This document shows positions 1 through 8,916 of a DNA stretch of 64,000 nt, in pieces. The stretch covers positions 77,335 to 141,334 of the forward strand of contig NZ_AOID01000047.1 of NCBI RefSeq assembly GCF_000337195.1, written 5' to 3'. Source of the stretch: Natrinema versiforme JCM 10478 (GTDB lineage: Archaea; Halobacteriota; Halobacteria; Halobacteriales; Natrialbaceae). Both the position numbers and the translations under genes were made by a program. Under the pieces are notes generated by a model. The model saw nothing but the letters and a program-made list of their open reading frames with translations, made no database searches and had not been told where the DNA came from. Numbering within the stretch: the stretch's first letter is position 1; each line of letters begins with the position of its first letter.

Positions 1-372
1 CGTCTCGTAGAAGTAGAACTCGTAGATCCGATCGCGCTCGCGGACGTAGTTGAGGAAGCTGTAGGGGTTCGTGGGATCGGCCATCGTCACCAGATCCGCG
101 ATGAACGGCACCTCGAGCGTGACGCCCTCGATTAGCATCCCCTTATGCCACGCGAACTCAGGGTCGCGCTCTAAGAAGATCGCGTCGAGGTCGAGAGCCG
201 GGTCCGCGCCGTCGAGCAGCGCCGCGAGGCCGAGGTTGAACGGGCCGAGGCCGACGCCGAGCACGTCGTAGCGGCCGCGGTCGATGACGGTGTCGGAGTC
301 GTCTCGGTCGACGGCGTCCCCGTCGTCTCGATCGCCGTCGACGACGGCGATCGATTTGCCCTGCTCAGTCAT
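1..372 (-). CDS. iucD: IucD/RhbE-like lysine/diamine N-monooxygenase, 3'-truncated by window edge
   Basis: Only the N-terminal 124 codons are inside the window; the gene runs off the left edge. After an Asp-rich leader of about 30 residues, the protein reads YDVLGVGLGPFNLGLAALL, the FAD-binding GxGxxxxGLA signature of the SidA/IucD/PvdA flavin N-hydroxylases, followed by FLERDPEFAWHKGMLIEG and PYSFLNYV, also typical of the family. The ATG at 372 overlaps the end of the acetyltransferase gene by 8 bp, so the two are probably translationally coupled. In a pathway that starts from 2,4-diaminobutyrate the expected substrate is 1,3-diaminopropane (RhbE role) rather than lysine; this is inferred from the neighbouring dat and ddc genes. 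Family call is firm; substrate is not proven. Confidence 0.9.
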   Translation of the reverse strand, partial: MTEQGKSIAVVDGDRDDGDAVDRDDSDTVIDRGRYDVLGVGLGPFNLGLAALLDGADPALDLDAIFLERDPEFAWHKGMLIEGVTLEVPFIADLVTMADPTNPYSFLNYVRERDRIYEFYFYET

Positions 373-1030
373 TGCCGCTCACCTCGGCGGGGTCCGTCGC
401 TTCGCCGTCGGCGGTCGGTGGCCAGATCTCGCGTTCGAATCGTTCGCGCGAGCAGACGATCAGATTCGCCGTCTTCGACTCCTCGGGGAACGCGAACTCG
501 CCGCGGGACTCGAAGCCACAGCGCTCCGCGGTCGCGAGGACCGCGTCGTTGCGAGCGTCGGGTTCGCCGACGACCCGATCGGTCTCGGGGTGGCCGAACT
601 GGAAGGCCACCATTGCGCGGAGGAGGGCCACCGCGTACCCCTCGCCGACGTACTCCGGCGGACCGAACAGGAGATGAACCCCTTGATCGGCCGGCTCGGC
701 GTCGTAGTACGCCGCCAGCTCGTCCTCTACGGCCCAGTAGCGCTCCCAGTAGCTCACCGGGACGTGATCCAGACAGCCGATATACAGCGTCTGGTGGTCG
801 TCCGTGAGTTTCTCGCGGAACGTTTCGCGGAACGCGGGTAACGGCTCGTCGAGATCCCACGAGGGCTTGACGTGATCCGAGCCGAGCCACGCGTGCAGCC
901 GGCCGAGATCACGCTCGAGCGAGACCGGCCGGAAGCCGATGTGGCGGTCGATCGTCTCGTCGTAGTACTCGAAGTCGTATTCCGAGACGACCGTGGCGTG
1001 CGGGCCGCGGGACGGCTCTCGCGCCGTCAT
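365..1030 (-). CDS. iucB: IucB/RhbD-like siderophore N-acetyltransferase (GNAT)
   Basis: A 221-residue GNAT-fold protein of the IucB/AlcB group that acetylates the N-hydroxylated amine before it is joined to citrate. The region GFRPVSLERDLGRLHAWL and the later HVKPSWDLD are typical of this group, and the C-terminal half carries the acetyl-CoA binding core (GEGYAVALLRAMVAF, then GEPDARNDAVLATAERCGF). The start at 1030 was chosen because its ATG overlaps the stop of the upstream synthetase as ATGA; a longer reading frame exists upstream but would lie inside the synthetase gene. It is the fourth gene of the operon and overlaps the hydroxylase start by 8 bp. Confidence 0.9.
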   Translation of the reverse strand: MTAREPSRGPHATVVSEYDFEYYDETIDRHIGFRPVSLERDLGRLHAWLGSDHVKPSWDLDEPLPAFRETFREKLTDDHQTLYIGCLDHVPVSYWERYWAVEDELAAYYDAEPADQGVHLLFGPPEYVGEGYAVALLRAMVAFQFGHPETDRVVGEPDARNDAVLATAERCGFESRGEFAFPEESKTANLIVCSRERFEREIWPPTADGEATDPAEVSGND

Positions 1031-2940
1031 CGACTCACCTCCGTCCCGGCGTCGTCGGCCGCGGCCGAACCGTGTGACTCCGCCGCTTCCGGCGTCTCTG
1101 CGTCGACGAGCGGGTTCCGTACGTCGGCGTAGACCGACTGCTCGTCGAGCGAGGGCGCGTCGAGTTCGTCTAACCCCCGGAAGCGAGTCAGCAGGTTCGC
1201 CTTGCACGGCACGGTCGCCGACTCAAGCAGCGGGTCCAGAATCGACGTGCCGGGCCGGTCGAACTCCCGGAGCGACTCGAGTTCCGCCCGGAGGACGGCG
1301 AGCAGCCGGTGTTCGTCGACTAGTCCCGCGGTCCCGAAGGCGTTGATCACACCGAACGCGTTGTTGAGGATGATGTAGTACCGAATCCGCTCGTCGGCGA
1401 CCGTGTCGGGACAGACGCTGCCGGCCCGCTCGCCGACGCCGGGCAGCAGGGACTCGAGTCGCTCGTACGCGCTTTCGGGGAAGTAGTAGCCCTGATTGTC
1501 CCGGTAGCGGAACTCGTCGGGGTAGCCCGCCTCGTCCAGCGTGAGCATGCTGTTTTGCTGGTGGGCCTCGAGGCCGATCCCCCGCTCGAGGTAGAGCCAT
1601 AGCAGCGGCCGCACCGAGATCGACAGATAGCGCCGGAACCACTCCTCGCTGACCGCGGCGGCGTCGCGACCCTCGCGGTCGGCGATGGCGCGGACGACGC
1701 GGCCGAGCCGTGAGTCGCTGTCGCCGATCCCGTCCTGACAGAGCGCGACGACCGGCGTCGCCCGCCGGGCGTCCGCACCGCGGAAGGGGTTCTCCCGGAG
1801 GACGATCTCGAAGCCGGATTCGTCGCCCTCGAGGCCCAGCGCGTCCGGATCGATCGTCAGGTAGGCCGGGTCTCGGACCACGTCGAATCCGGGGTATCGC
1901 TCGCGCAGGTCGTCGCCGAGGTCGGTCGCCAGCAGGTCCGAGATCGCGACCCCGCGCTCGAGTTCCGGGCGCTTGTTCGTCCGCAACGAGTTGGTGATCT
2001 CGACGGCGAGCGAGCCCTTGACCATGAACGGCGAGTCTGGCGCGTACAGCGTCCGCACGGACGTCGTCGGGTAGAACTCCCGGCCAAGTTCCCCCAGCGA
2101 CTCGAGTTCGCCCGCGGCGACCAGTTCCTGCACTGCGTCGCGCTCGAATAGCCGCTCGGCCTGCCACGGATGCACGGGCAGAATAACGTCGTCCTCAGCG
2201 AGGTATCCGTCGAGGACGGACTCGGCGACGGCCGGATCCTCTCGCAGCGCCTTGCGGACCCATTCTGCCGCGGAGTCCTCGCGGGCGGACTCGCTCTCGA
2301 CGATTTCGGGAGCCGCGCGGACGTAGTGCAGCGGGAACGAGCCCTCGAGTTCCGGCGCGTAGCGCTCGGCGTCGCGCTCCATCCCCCGACGACTCTTCGG
2401 CGTCGGATGCCGGAGGTGGCCGAAGACGAGCGACTGCTCGGCCTCGCGGAACGTGAAGTCGGTGCCGTACAGAGCGTCTTCGTCCCCCGAACGGGCGTCG
2501 ACGTACCGCTCGATGCTCCGACAGGATCGCACCACTCGCTCGAGGAGATCGTCGCGGCTCCCGTCCGCGCCGCGTTCGATCTCGAGTTCCTTCGTCGCGA
2601 GCGCCGCGAGCGTGGCGTAGTCGAGTTCGACCGGCTCGCCGCTACCACCGGCCCGATAGGACGCGGGAAGCTCGAACAGATGGCGGCCAGTCGGGGAGCG
2701 GTACGCGACGGGAACGAATAGCTCGATCCCCTGATTCGGCAGCGGGCACCGCAGGACGAGCCCGCTCGCCGGTTGGCAGTCGATCGGAACGTCCACGGCG
2801 GCGACGAACTCGCCGGTCCCGGTCTCGTGGCAGTAGCAGTTCAGGAAGCTATGCACCGTCGCCTCGCGGGCGACTCGCGTCGCGTCGACATCGCGCTCGT
2901 CGGTCGCCGTCGTCGGTGTGGGTGAATGTGGTTGTGTCAT
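1027..2940 (-). CDS. iucA: IucA/IucC family NRPS-independent siderophore synthetase (RhbC-like)
   Basis: A 637-residue siderophore synthetase that uses ATP to condense a citrate carboxylate with a hydroxamate amine. Visible family motifs are GHLRHPTPKSRRG (ATP-binding HPxPK region, about residues 175-187), LPVHPWQ (about residue 255), KGSLAVEITNSLRTN (citrate/nucleotide site, about residue 310) and GLEAHQQN (about residue 460). The C-terminal FhuF-like region contains PCKANLLTRF. Its ATG at 2940 overlaps the decarboxylase stop by 4 bp and its stop overlaps the acetyltransferase start by 4 bp. Rhizobactin and schizokinen assembly need two such synthetases; a second copy (RhbF/IucC role) is not in the window and may lie beyond the left edge. 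Confidence 0.93.
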   Translation of the reverse strand: MTQPHSPTPTTATDERDVDATRVAREATVHSFLNCYCHETGTGEFVAAVDVPIDCQPASGLVLRCPLPNQGIELFVPVAYRSPTGRHLFELPASYRAGGSGEPVELDYATLAALATKELEIERGADGSRDDLLERVVRSCRSIERYVDARSGDEDALYGTDFTFREAEQSLVFGHLRHPTPKSRRGMERDAERYAPELEGSFPLHYVRAAPEIVESESAREDSAAEWVRKALREDPAVAESVLDGYLAEDDVILPVHPWQAERLFERDAVQELVAAGELESLGELGREFYPTTSVRTLYAPDSPFMVKGSLAVEITNSLRTNKRPELERGVAISDLLATDLGDDLRERYPGFDVVRDPAYLTIDPDALGLEGDESGFEIVLRENPFRGADARRATPVVALCQDGIGDSDSRLGRVVRAIADREGRDAAAVSEEWFRRYLSISVRPLLWLYLERGIGLEAHQQNSMLTLDEAGYPDEFRYRDNQGYYFPESAYERLESLLPGVGERAGSVCPDTVADERIRYYIILNNAFGVINAFGTAGLVDEHRLLAVLRAELESLREFDRPGTSILDPLLESATVPCKANLLTRFRGLDELDAPSLDEQSVYADVRNPLVDAETPEAAESHGSAAADDAGTEVSR

Positions 2941-4526
2941 GCGGAATCGATCACCTCGCGTTCGAGGGCCTCGCCGCGGTCGACGATCGAATCGAGGGCC
3001 TCGCGGAGGTTGGAAACGGTCGTCTTCGGGTTCAGAAGGGTGAACTTCAGCGCGGCGGTACCGTCGACTTCGGTGCGAGCGAGGACGACCTCGCCGTCGG
3101 CCAACAGCTCGTCGCGAATCGCGCGGTTCACGCGGTCGACGGGCGGGGTGGCAGGTTCGTCTCCTGCGTCCCGCCCGCCGGCCTCGCTCGCTCGAGTCAG
3201 CCGGTCCGAGCGGTACCGGAAGACCACCGCGCTCAGCTCGGGCTCACAGCACAGTTCCAGCGCCGGCTCGGCTCGAATCTCGTCGGCGACCGCGTCGGCC
3301 AGTTCGCAGACGTACTCGACGCAGTCGGCCACGCCGGCCCGGCCCAGCGCGTTGAACGTCACGAACGGCTTCAGCGCGTCGAATCGGCGCGTCGTCTGCG
3401 TCGATTTCGAGACGAGGTTCGGCACCCCTGCCGCGTCGTCGCGCTCGGGGTTGAGGTAGGCCGCGTTGCGCTCGAGGAACCGATACTTGTCGCCGTCGCG
3501 CAACAGAAACGCGCCGCAGCTGATCGGCTGGTAGAACAGCTTGTGGAAGTCGACGGCGATCGAGTCGGCGCAGTCGATGCCCGTGAGTTTCGATCGGAGG
3601 CGGTCGCTGATCGCACACGCACCGCCATAGGCGGCGTCGACGTGGAACCACAGGCCCTGATCGGCGGCCCGATCGGCGAGCGCGCGAAGCGGGTCGATAC
3701 TGCCGAAGTCGGTCGTCCCGGCGGTGCCGATGAGCGCGAACGGGTGCCGGCCGTCGGCCTCGAGGCGCTCGAGCGTCTCGTCCAGCGCCACGAGATCGAT
3801 ACGGCGGTCGCTGTCGGTCGGTACCGTGACGACCGCGTCCTCGCCGAGCCCGAGGTGGTGGGCGGCCTGCTCGGCCGTGAAGTGGGCGGCGTCCGAACAG
3901 AGCACGCGAAGGTCCGAGGCCTCGGGCGGCAGTCCGTCGGTCTGGACGGTCCGGTCGAATTCCGTCTCGCAGTACCAGTCGCGGGCCAGCAAGAGCCCGA
4001 GGAAGTTCGACGCCGTGCCCCCGCCCGTGAAGACGCCGTCCGCGCCGGCCGGATACCCGAACAGCGCACAGCAGGCGTCGACGACGCGCTCCTCGAGGAC
4101 CGAGGCCGCAGGGGCCTGATCGAACGAGTCCATCGACTGGTTCGTCCCCGAAAGCAGCAGTTCCGCGGCCAGCGCTGGGATCGCTGGCGGGCAGTGGAGA
4201 TGAGCGATGCAGCCGGGGTCGTGGACCCGAACTGAATCCCCAAGCACCTCGTCGGCGACCGTCTCGAGGACGCTCTCGAGCGAGTCGCCCTCGTCCGGGA
4301 AGACCGCGAGGTCGTCGATGCGCTCGCGCAGCGTCTCGTGGTCGGTCCCCTCGTAGGGGTCCGTCGCGGTTGCGAACGACTCGACGAGATGCTCGCGCGC
4401 CCGGTCGATCGCGTCCTCGTAGGCGGCGTTGCCCGCTTCGTCGCCGAGGAACGCGCTCGCGGCGTCCGGCGGCGTCGGTTCGTCAGGGTCCGAACGGACC
4501 CGGCCTGCAAACTCGTTACCCGTCAT
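2937..4526 (-). CDS. ddc: PLP-dependent L-2,4-diaminobutyrate decarboxylase
   Basis: A 529-residue group II pyridoxal-phosphate decarboxylase, expected to turn L-2,4-diaminobutyrate into 1,3-diaminopropane for siderophore synthesis. The PLP site is clear: WFHVDAAYGGA supplies the conserved Asp, and AVDFHKLFYQPISCGAFLL carries the Schiff-base Lys in the DxHK motif. HLHCPPAIPALAAELLLSGTNQSMDSFDQAP is the usual substrate-side region. The start MTGNEFAG at 4526 was chosen over a longer frame extending to 5189 because it overlaps the aminotransferase stop by 4 bp (ATGA) and the extension has shadow-ORF composition. Tyrosine or glutamate decarboxylase is an alternative family assignment, but the adjacent dat gene strongly favours the diaminobutyrate role. 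Confidence 0.92.
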   Translation of the reverse strand: MTGNEFAGRVRSDPDEPTPPDAASAFLGDEAGNAAYEDAIDRAREHLVESFATATDPYEGTDHETLRERIDDLAVFPDEGDSLESVLETVADEVLGDSVRVHDPGCIAHLHCPPAIPALAAELLLSGTNQSMDSFDQAPAASVLEERVVDACCALFGYPAGADGVFTGGGTASNFLGLLLARDWYCETEFDRTVQTDGLPPEASDLRVLCSDAAHFTAEQAAHHLGLGEDAVVTVPTDSDRRIDLVALDETLERLEADGRHPFALIGTAGTTDFGSIDPLRALADRAADQGLWFHVDAAYGGACAISDRLRSKLTGIDCADSIAVDFHKLFYQPISCGAFLLRDGDKYRFLERNAAYLNPERDDAAGVPNLVSKSTQTTRRFDALKPFVTFNALGRAGVADCVEYVCELADAVADEIRAEPALELCCEPELSAVVFRYRSDRLTRASEAGGRDAGDEPATPPVDRVNRAIRDELLADGEVVLARTEVDGTAALKFTLLNPKTTVSNLREALDSIVDRGEALEREVIDSA

Positions 4527-5896
4527 GCGGGTGCCTCCGCCCGGCGTTGCCCGCCCTCGACGGCCGCGCGAACGCTCTCGTGAACGATCTCGCCGACCTC
4601 GTCGATCCGCGACGCCGAGATCGTCAGCGGCGGGAGGAACCGAACGACGCTCCCGCGGCGGCCCCCCGTCTCGATCACGAGCCCGCGATCGAACGCTGCC
4701 GACTGGACGGCCGACGCGAGATCGCCGTCGGCGGGGAAGTGACCCAGCGAGTCCGGATCCCCGGCGGGATCGACGACCTCCATTCCGAGCAACAATCCGC
4801 GCCCGCGAACGTCGCCGACCGCCTCGAACGTCGCGGCCGTCTCCTCGAGGTGAGCCCGGAGCCGGTCGCCCATTGCCGCCGCGTGCTCGTCGAGGTCGTG
4901 CTCGAGGACGTGTTCGATCGTCGCGGTACCGGCGGCCATCCCGAGCTGGTTGCCCCGGAACGTCCCGGCGTGTGCGCCGGGTTCCCAGACGTCGAGTGAC
5001 TCGTCGTAGACGACGACCGATAGCGGGAGCCCGCCGCCGATCGCCTTCGAGAGCGTCAGCACGTCCGGGACGATATCGGCGTGCTCGAACCCGTACAGCT
5101 CGCCGGTACGGCCGAGCCCGGTCTGGATCTCGTCGACGATCAGCGGCACGTCCCGCTCGCGGGTCACCCGGCGCATCTCCCGGAGCCACTCGGCGGGTGC
5201 CGGGATCGCACCGCCCTCGCCTTGGACCGGCTCGAGGACCATCCCCGCGGGATCGACGATTCCACCGTCGGGATTCGACAGCGTGCGGTCGACGTACTCC
5301 GCGCTCGTCCGCCAGCAGTCCTCGCCCCCGAGCCCGAACGGACAGCGGTACTCGTAGGGGTAAGGCAGGTGGTGGACGTCCGGCATTAGTCCCGGAACCG
5401 GCTCCTTCGCTGCCGTATCGCCCATCAGGCTGAGCGCGCCAGTGGTCATCCCGTGGTAGCCGCCCTGAAACGCCAGCATCGACCGGTTTCCCGTCGCCGT
5501 CTTGACGAGTTTCAGCGCAGCCTCGACGGCGTCGGTGCCGGCCGGGCTACAGAACTGTACTTTCGCCGTCTCGGCGAACTCGTCGGGCAGACTCTCGAGC
5601 AGCCGGTCGACGAACCGTTCCTTGATCGGGGTCGTTAGATCGAGCGTGTGGACGGCCCGTTCGCGTTCGAGTAGGGCTTCCATTCGCTCGACGACCGCGG
5701 GGTGGTTGTGGCCGAGCGCGAGCGTTCCCGCGCCCGCCAGGCAGTCGATATACTCGTTTCCGTCGACGTCCTCGAGGATCGCTCCCTCGGCGCGCTCGAT
5801 CGCGAGCGGTAGCGAGCGCGGATAGGTCCGTGCGTTCGACTCCCGCCGCGCCTGCTGTGCGAGGAGTCCCTCGGCCGACGACCCGCCATCGGTCAC
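4523..5896 (-). CDS. dat: Diaminobutyrate--2-oxoglutarate aminotransferase (RhbA-like)
   Basis: A 457-residue class III aminotransferase that makes L-2,4-diaminobutyrate from aspartate semialdehyde, the first committed step of 1,3-diaminopropane supply. Key features are FCSPAGTDAVEAALKL (PLP phosphate site), FQGGYHGMTTGALSLMG, LIVDEIQTGLGRTG (PLP-ring Asp) and LTLSKAIGGGLPLSVVVYD with the catalytic Lys. It starts with GTG at 5896 and is the first gene of the leftward siderophore operon. Two DtxR-type operators lie 72-125 bp upstream, so the operon is probably iron-repressed. The order dat-ddc-iucA/C-iucB-iucD matches rhbABCDE of the rhizobactin locus. Confidence 0.93.
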   Translation of the reverse strand: MTDGGSSAEGLLAQQARRESNARTYPRSLPLAIERAEGAILEDVDGNEYIDCLAGAGTLALGHNHPAVVERMEALLERERAVHTLDLTTPIKERFVDRLLESLPDEFAETAKVQFCSPAGTDAVEAALKLVKTATGNRSMLAFQGGYHGMTTGALSLMGDTAAKEPVPGLMPDVHHLPYPYEYRCPFGLGGEDCWRTSAEYVDRTLSNPDGGIVDPAGMVLEPVQGEGGAIPAPAEWLREMRRVTRERDVPLIVDEIQTGLGRTGELYGFEHADIVPDVLTLSKAIGGGLPLSVVVYDESLDVWEPGAHAGTFRGNQLGMAAGTATIEHVLEHDLDEHAAAMGDRLRAHLEETAATFEAVGDVRGRGLLLGMEVVDPAGDPDSLGHFPADGDLASAVQSAAFDRGLVIETGGRRGSVVRFLPPLTISASRIDEVGEIVHESVRAAVEGGQRRAEAPA

Positions 5897-5967
5897 GGCA
5901 ACTCACCACCGTCGGATGCCTGATCAGCGGTTCGGTCTAATGGTAATTGTCTCTGCGGCATGCGATC

Positions 5968-5983
5968 TTTAGGCCAACCTAAA
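5968..5983. promoter_or_regulatory. Iron box 1 (DtxR/SirR-type operator)
   Basis: TTTAGG-CCAA-CCTAAA is a perfect inverted repeat with a 4-bp spacer, matching the DtxR/IdeR-family consensus built from TTAGG arms. It sits on the transcription side of a TATA-like TTTTATTG (5985-5992, read on the minus strand), close to the start site expected for dat, a position where a bound repressor would block initiation. Haloarchaeal iron regulators of the Idr/SirR family are the expected binders (inference). Confidence 0.8.
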
Positions 5984-6001
5984 ACAATAAAAGCGTATCG
6001 G

Positions 6002-6021
6002 ATTTTAGGCTAACCTAAAAT
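6002..6021. promoter_or_regulatory. Iron box 2 (DtxR/SirR-type operator)
   Basis: ATTTTAGG-CTAA-CCTAAAAT has perfect 8-bp inverted arms around a 4-bp spacer. Its centre is 36 bp from the centre of iron box 1, and it lies just upstream of the TATA-like element of dat, over the TFB-recognition region. Two operators flanking one TATA box suggest tight iron repression of the siderophore operon. Confidence 0.8.
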
Positions 6022-6378
6022 TTATGCCCGGAGCACTGAGCGGGCCGAATGCGGCGCGTAGCGACACGGTGTGGCGGTCGCGATCGCGATCGATGGACGC
6101 CTCGATCACCGGCTGATCGCGTACTGATGGCTCAGTGTCAACTCCGATATCGGGACGAACAGGCGACGATACGCGGAAACTGACCGGAACGGAGACCAGA
6201 GACAAATATGTTTAGGTTGATAGGATGGGCTCTACACGGGAGATTCGTTTAACTAGGTCGCAACGCGAGTGGCGTCGAACCGCGGCGATCTGTAACTACA
6301 GGTATACCTTTCGCTCGAGGGGATTGCCTTCTCGAGCAGAACAAACGAAATCAGGAATCCGCCGCGACCGGTCGCGCT
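6022..6378. other. Gene-free stretch between siderophore operon and radA
   Basis: No convincing coding region is present. TTTAGGTTGATAGG at 6211-6224 resembles one arm of an iron box, with a second TAGG in direct orientation, and could be a degenerate third operator. A reading frame on the minus strand (6005-6205) has no recognisable features and overlaps iron box 2. Nothing else was recognised. Confidence 0.5.
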
Positions 6379-7410
6379 CTATTCGGGCTTCAGGCCTTCG
6401 TCCTGAACCCGCATGACTGCCTCCCCGTCGGCGAGGTTCGGCGCGTCGACCAGTTTGACGATCCGCTTGTCGCCCTTGGACTTGCGCAGATACATCCGGA
6501 ACGTGGACTTGTGGCCGAGGATGTTGCCACCGATCGGCTGGGTCGGGTCGCCGAAGTAGGAGTCGGGGTTCGAGGCGACCTGATTGGTGACGATGACGGC
6601 GGCGTTGTAGAGGTTGCCGACCTTGTCTAAGTCGTGGAGGTGCTTGTTGAGCTTCTGCTGTCGGTCCGCGAGTTCGCCGCGGCCGACGTACTCCGCGCGG
6701 AAGTGGGCGGTCAGCGAGTCCACACAGAGGAGTCGAACGGGGTACTCCGAATCCTCGTGTTCGCCCGCGAGTTCCTTCGCCTTCTCGGCGAGCAGCATCT
6801 GATGGTTGGAGTTGAACGCCTTCGCGACATGGATCTTCTCGAGGACGTCCTCGACGAGCGCGTCGACTGCCTCCTCGTCGTCGGCCGAGCCCTCGATCTC
6901 GCGGTCCTCGAGGGTCGCGTCAATCGCGTCGTCGGGCAGGCCACGGACCATGTCGTCGACCCGCTCGGGGCGGAAGGTATCCTCGGTGTCCACGAAGATG
7001 GCGCTGCCGTGGAGGCCGCCGACCTCCTGTGGGAGCTGGACGTTAACGGCCATCTGGTGGGTGACCTGGGACTTGCCGGCACCGAACTCGCCGTAGACTT
7101 CGGTGATCGACTGGGTCTCGATCCCGCCGCCGAGCAGGTCGTCGATCTCGTCGATGTGCCAGCTCAGTTTGCCGATTTCGTTCCGTCGCTCGAGTACTGT
7201 CGAGCCGGTTTCGAAGCCGCCGATGTCGGCGGCATCGCGGGCGGCGCGAACGATGTCTGCGGCCGTGGAATCGCCGACATCGGCCGTGTTCGACAGTTCC
7301 GACGGGGCGGCGACGGCGAGGCTCTGATAGGAGTCAAACCCTGCATCGTGGAGTTTGTCTGCGGTCGCCGGTCCGACGCCGGGGAGTTCCTCGAGATCTG
7401 ATTCGGGCAT
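6379..7410 (-). CDS. radA: DNA repair and recombination protein RadA
   Basis: The archaeal RecA/Rad51 recombinase, 343 residues, the normal haloarchaeal length, with no intein. The N-terminal helix-hairpin-helix is visible as [15 protein letters not shown] (residues 4-18); the Walker A loop is [15 protein letters not shown] (about residues 105-119), and Walker B is [13 protein letters not shown] (about residue 220). [17 protein letters not shown] and [20 protein letters not shown] form the DNA-binding loop region. Start [11 protein letters not shown] at 7410 was preferred to an upstream frame starting at 7437 because it matches the family N-terminus. It forms filaments on single-stranded DNA for homologous recombination. 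Confidence 0.97.
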   Translation of the reverse strand: MPESDLEELPGVGPATADKLHDAGFDSYQSLAVAAPSELSNTADVGDSTAADIVRAARDAADIGGFETGSTVLERRNEIGKLSWHIDEIDDLLGGGIETQSITEVYGEFGAGKSQVTHQMAVNVQLPQEVGGLHGSAIFVDTEDTFRPERVDDMVRGLPDDAIDATLEDREIEGSADDEEAVDALVEDVLEKIHVAKAFNSNHQMLLAEKAKELAGEHEDSEYPVRLLCVDSLTAHFRAEYVGRGELADRQQKLNKHLHDLDKVGNLYNAAVIVTNQVASNPDSYFGDPTQPIGGNILGHKSTFRMYLRKSKGDKRIVKLVDAPNLADGEAVMRVQDEGLKPE

Positions 7411-7610
7411 ACTCCCTGCTTGTGCCGGACCCCCCATAAACCCTCGTTAACAGGGTAGTGAAAGTGAAAGTGCCGGCAGGCAGCGGGGGAAACCGAGACG
7501 GCAGCAGTGGGTTTAGAAGGAAAGGCGCGCGTCGGCGACGCGTCTCGGAGCCGATCGCTCAGTACGGCACGGTGTGGCGGCTTCGTGTCGGACTGCGAAT
7601 CACTGGCGGC

Positions 7611-8816
7611 TCAGTGGAGTTGCTCGTCGGCGTCCCACTCGAGGCAGTAGAGGCGCTCGTCGTCGCTGCCGACGTAGAGCCGTTCCGGGGCGATCGCTGG
7701 CGTTCCCCTGATGGCGTCGGCGGCGGCGAAGTGCCAGTAGGGGTCGGGATCGGTGACGTCGATGCCGTAGAGCGACCCGCTCGCGTCCCCGACACAGAGC
7801 ACGTCGCCCGCGACGACGGGACAGGAACTGGCCGCGCCGTCGAGTTCGATCCCTTTGCGCGAGAACAGCCAGCCGCGCAGTTTGCGCCGACCGACGGTCG
7901 TATCGGTGACGTGGAGGTAGCCGTCCGCGGCCCCGATAAAGGTGGTCTCCGCGGCCGGGAGCACGGTCGCGGAGGTGGTAAAGCCGTCGCGGATCTCGTA
8001 GGTGAACCACGTCTGGCCAGTGGCGGCATCCAGCGCGACCATCGTCCCCTCGTCGTCACCGACGTAGACCCGCCCGTCGGCGATCGTCGGCCCGGCCGCG
8101 ACCGTGCCGCCGACCGGTGCCGTCCAGACTTCTTCGCCGGTTGTTGCCTCGAGCGACACCACCGCCCCGTCCGCGGTCCCGATGAAGACTCGCTCCTCCG
8201 TCGCCGCCCACCGACGATCCGGCTCCTGGTCGCGCTCGGCCGCGAGCAGGCCGGAATCCATCGACTCGAGGACGTCTTCGTCCGCTCCCTCCAGTGCCGA
8301 CCGGCGCTGTTCTCCCTCCCGCCCGTCGGCGATCGCGGGCGAACCGATGACGGCAGACTCGGTCTCGTGGGTCCACAGTTCGGTCCCCGTCTCGGCCTCG
8401 AGCGCGGAGAGACCGCCCCCGTGGCCGGCGTAGAGCCGACTCTCCGAGAGCGCGAGCGGGGACTCGAGCGCCCCCGGAAGCTCCGCCCGCCACTCCGTCT
8501 CGCCGGTACTGACATCGAGCGCGCGGACGGTGCCGTCCGCCGTCGCACAATACAGCCGATCGCGGCCGACGACCGGTGCTGTGTCGGTCCCACTTTGCGT
8601 CTCGAACACCCACCGACGGCGACCGGTCTCCCGCTCGAGCGCGTAGCAGTTTCCGCGGCTCGTTCCGACGTAGACGGTGTCGCGGTCGAGGACCGGCGAG
8701 CCGACCGGGCCGACGAGGTCGGCTGTCCACGCTTCCTCGAGCCGAGCGGGTCCCTCGATGTCGCGCCGGAGCCCCGAGTTTCGCGAATCGCCCTTGTACT
8801 GGTTCCACTCCGTCAC
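7611..8816 (-). CDS. PQQ-like beta-propeller repeat protein
   Basis: A 401-residue protein made almost wholly of PQQ/YVTN-type beta-propeller blades. Repeats with the pattern G-x-VYVG...-G-x-xxALDxxTGxxxW recur about every 40 residues (for example DTVYVGTSRGNCYALERETG, then DRLYCATADGTVRALD). No signal peptide or lipobox is seen at the GTG start (8816), unlike the two PQQ lipoproteins at 26.8-29.3 kb, so this one is probably cytoplasmic. A longer upstream frame was rejected because its N-terminus is low-complexity shadow sequence. The propeller fold is clear; substrate or partner is unknown, and enzymatic PQQ binding need not be assumed. Confidence 0.85.
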   Translation of the reverse strand: MTEWNQYKGDSRNSGLRRDIEGPARLEEAWTADLVGPVGSPVLDRDTVYVGTSRGNCYALERETGRRRWVFETQSGTDTAPVVGRDRLYCATADGTVRALDVSTGETEWRAELPGALESPLALSESRLYAGHGGGLSALEAETGTELWTHETESAVIGSPAIADGREGEQRRSALEGADEDVLESMDSGLLAAERDQEPDRRWAATEERVFIGTADGAVVSLEATTGEEVWTAPVGGTVAAGPTIADGRVYVGDDEGTMVALDAATGQTWFTYEIRDGFTTSATVLPAAETTFIGAADGYLHVTDTTVGRRKLRGWLFSRKGIELDGAASSCPVVAGDVLCVGDASGSLYGIDVTDPDPYWHFAAADAIRGTPAIAPERLYVGSDDERLYCLEWDADEQLH

Positions 8817-8916
8817 TGGCCGGGAGTACCGACCGAACCGGTATAATGGATGTGGAACGGCGACCGGGCCGACGATCGGACGGTGGCCGATCGAGTCGGG
8901 AGTCGAACCGAAGACG

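Noticed and set aside
2916..4235. 439-codon plus-strand frame across the decarboxylase gene
   Set aside because: It is the antisense shadow of a clearly recognised PLP decarboxylase; long antisense frames are common in GC-rich haloarchaeal DNA.
6005..6205. 66-codon minus-strand frame over iron box 2
   Set aside because: Overlaps the operator, lacks protein-like composition and has no promoter of its own.
7458..8846. 462-codon plus-strand frame opposite the PQQ-propeller gene
   Set aside because: Shadow of the minus-strand propeller gene; no recognisable domain.
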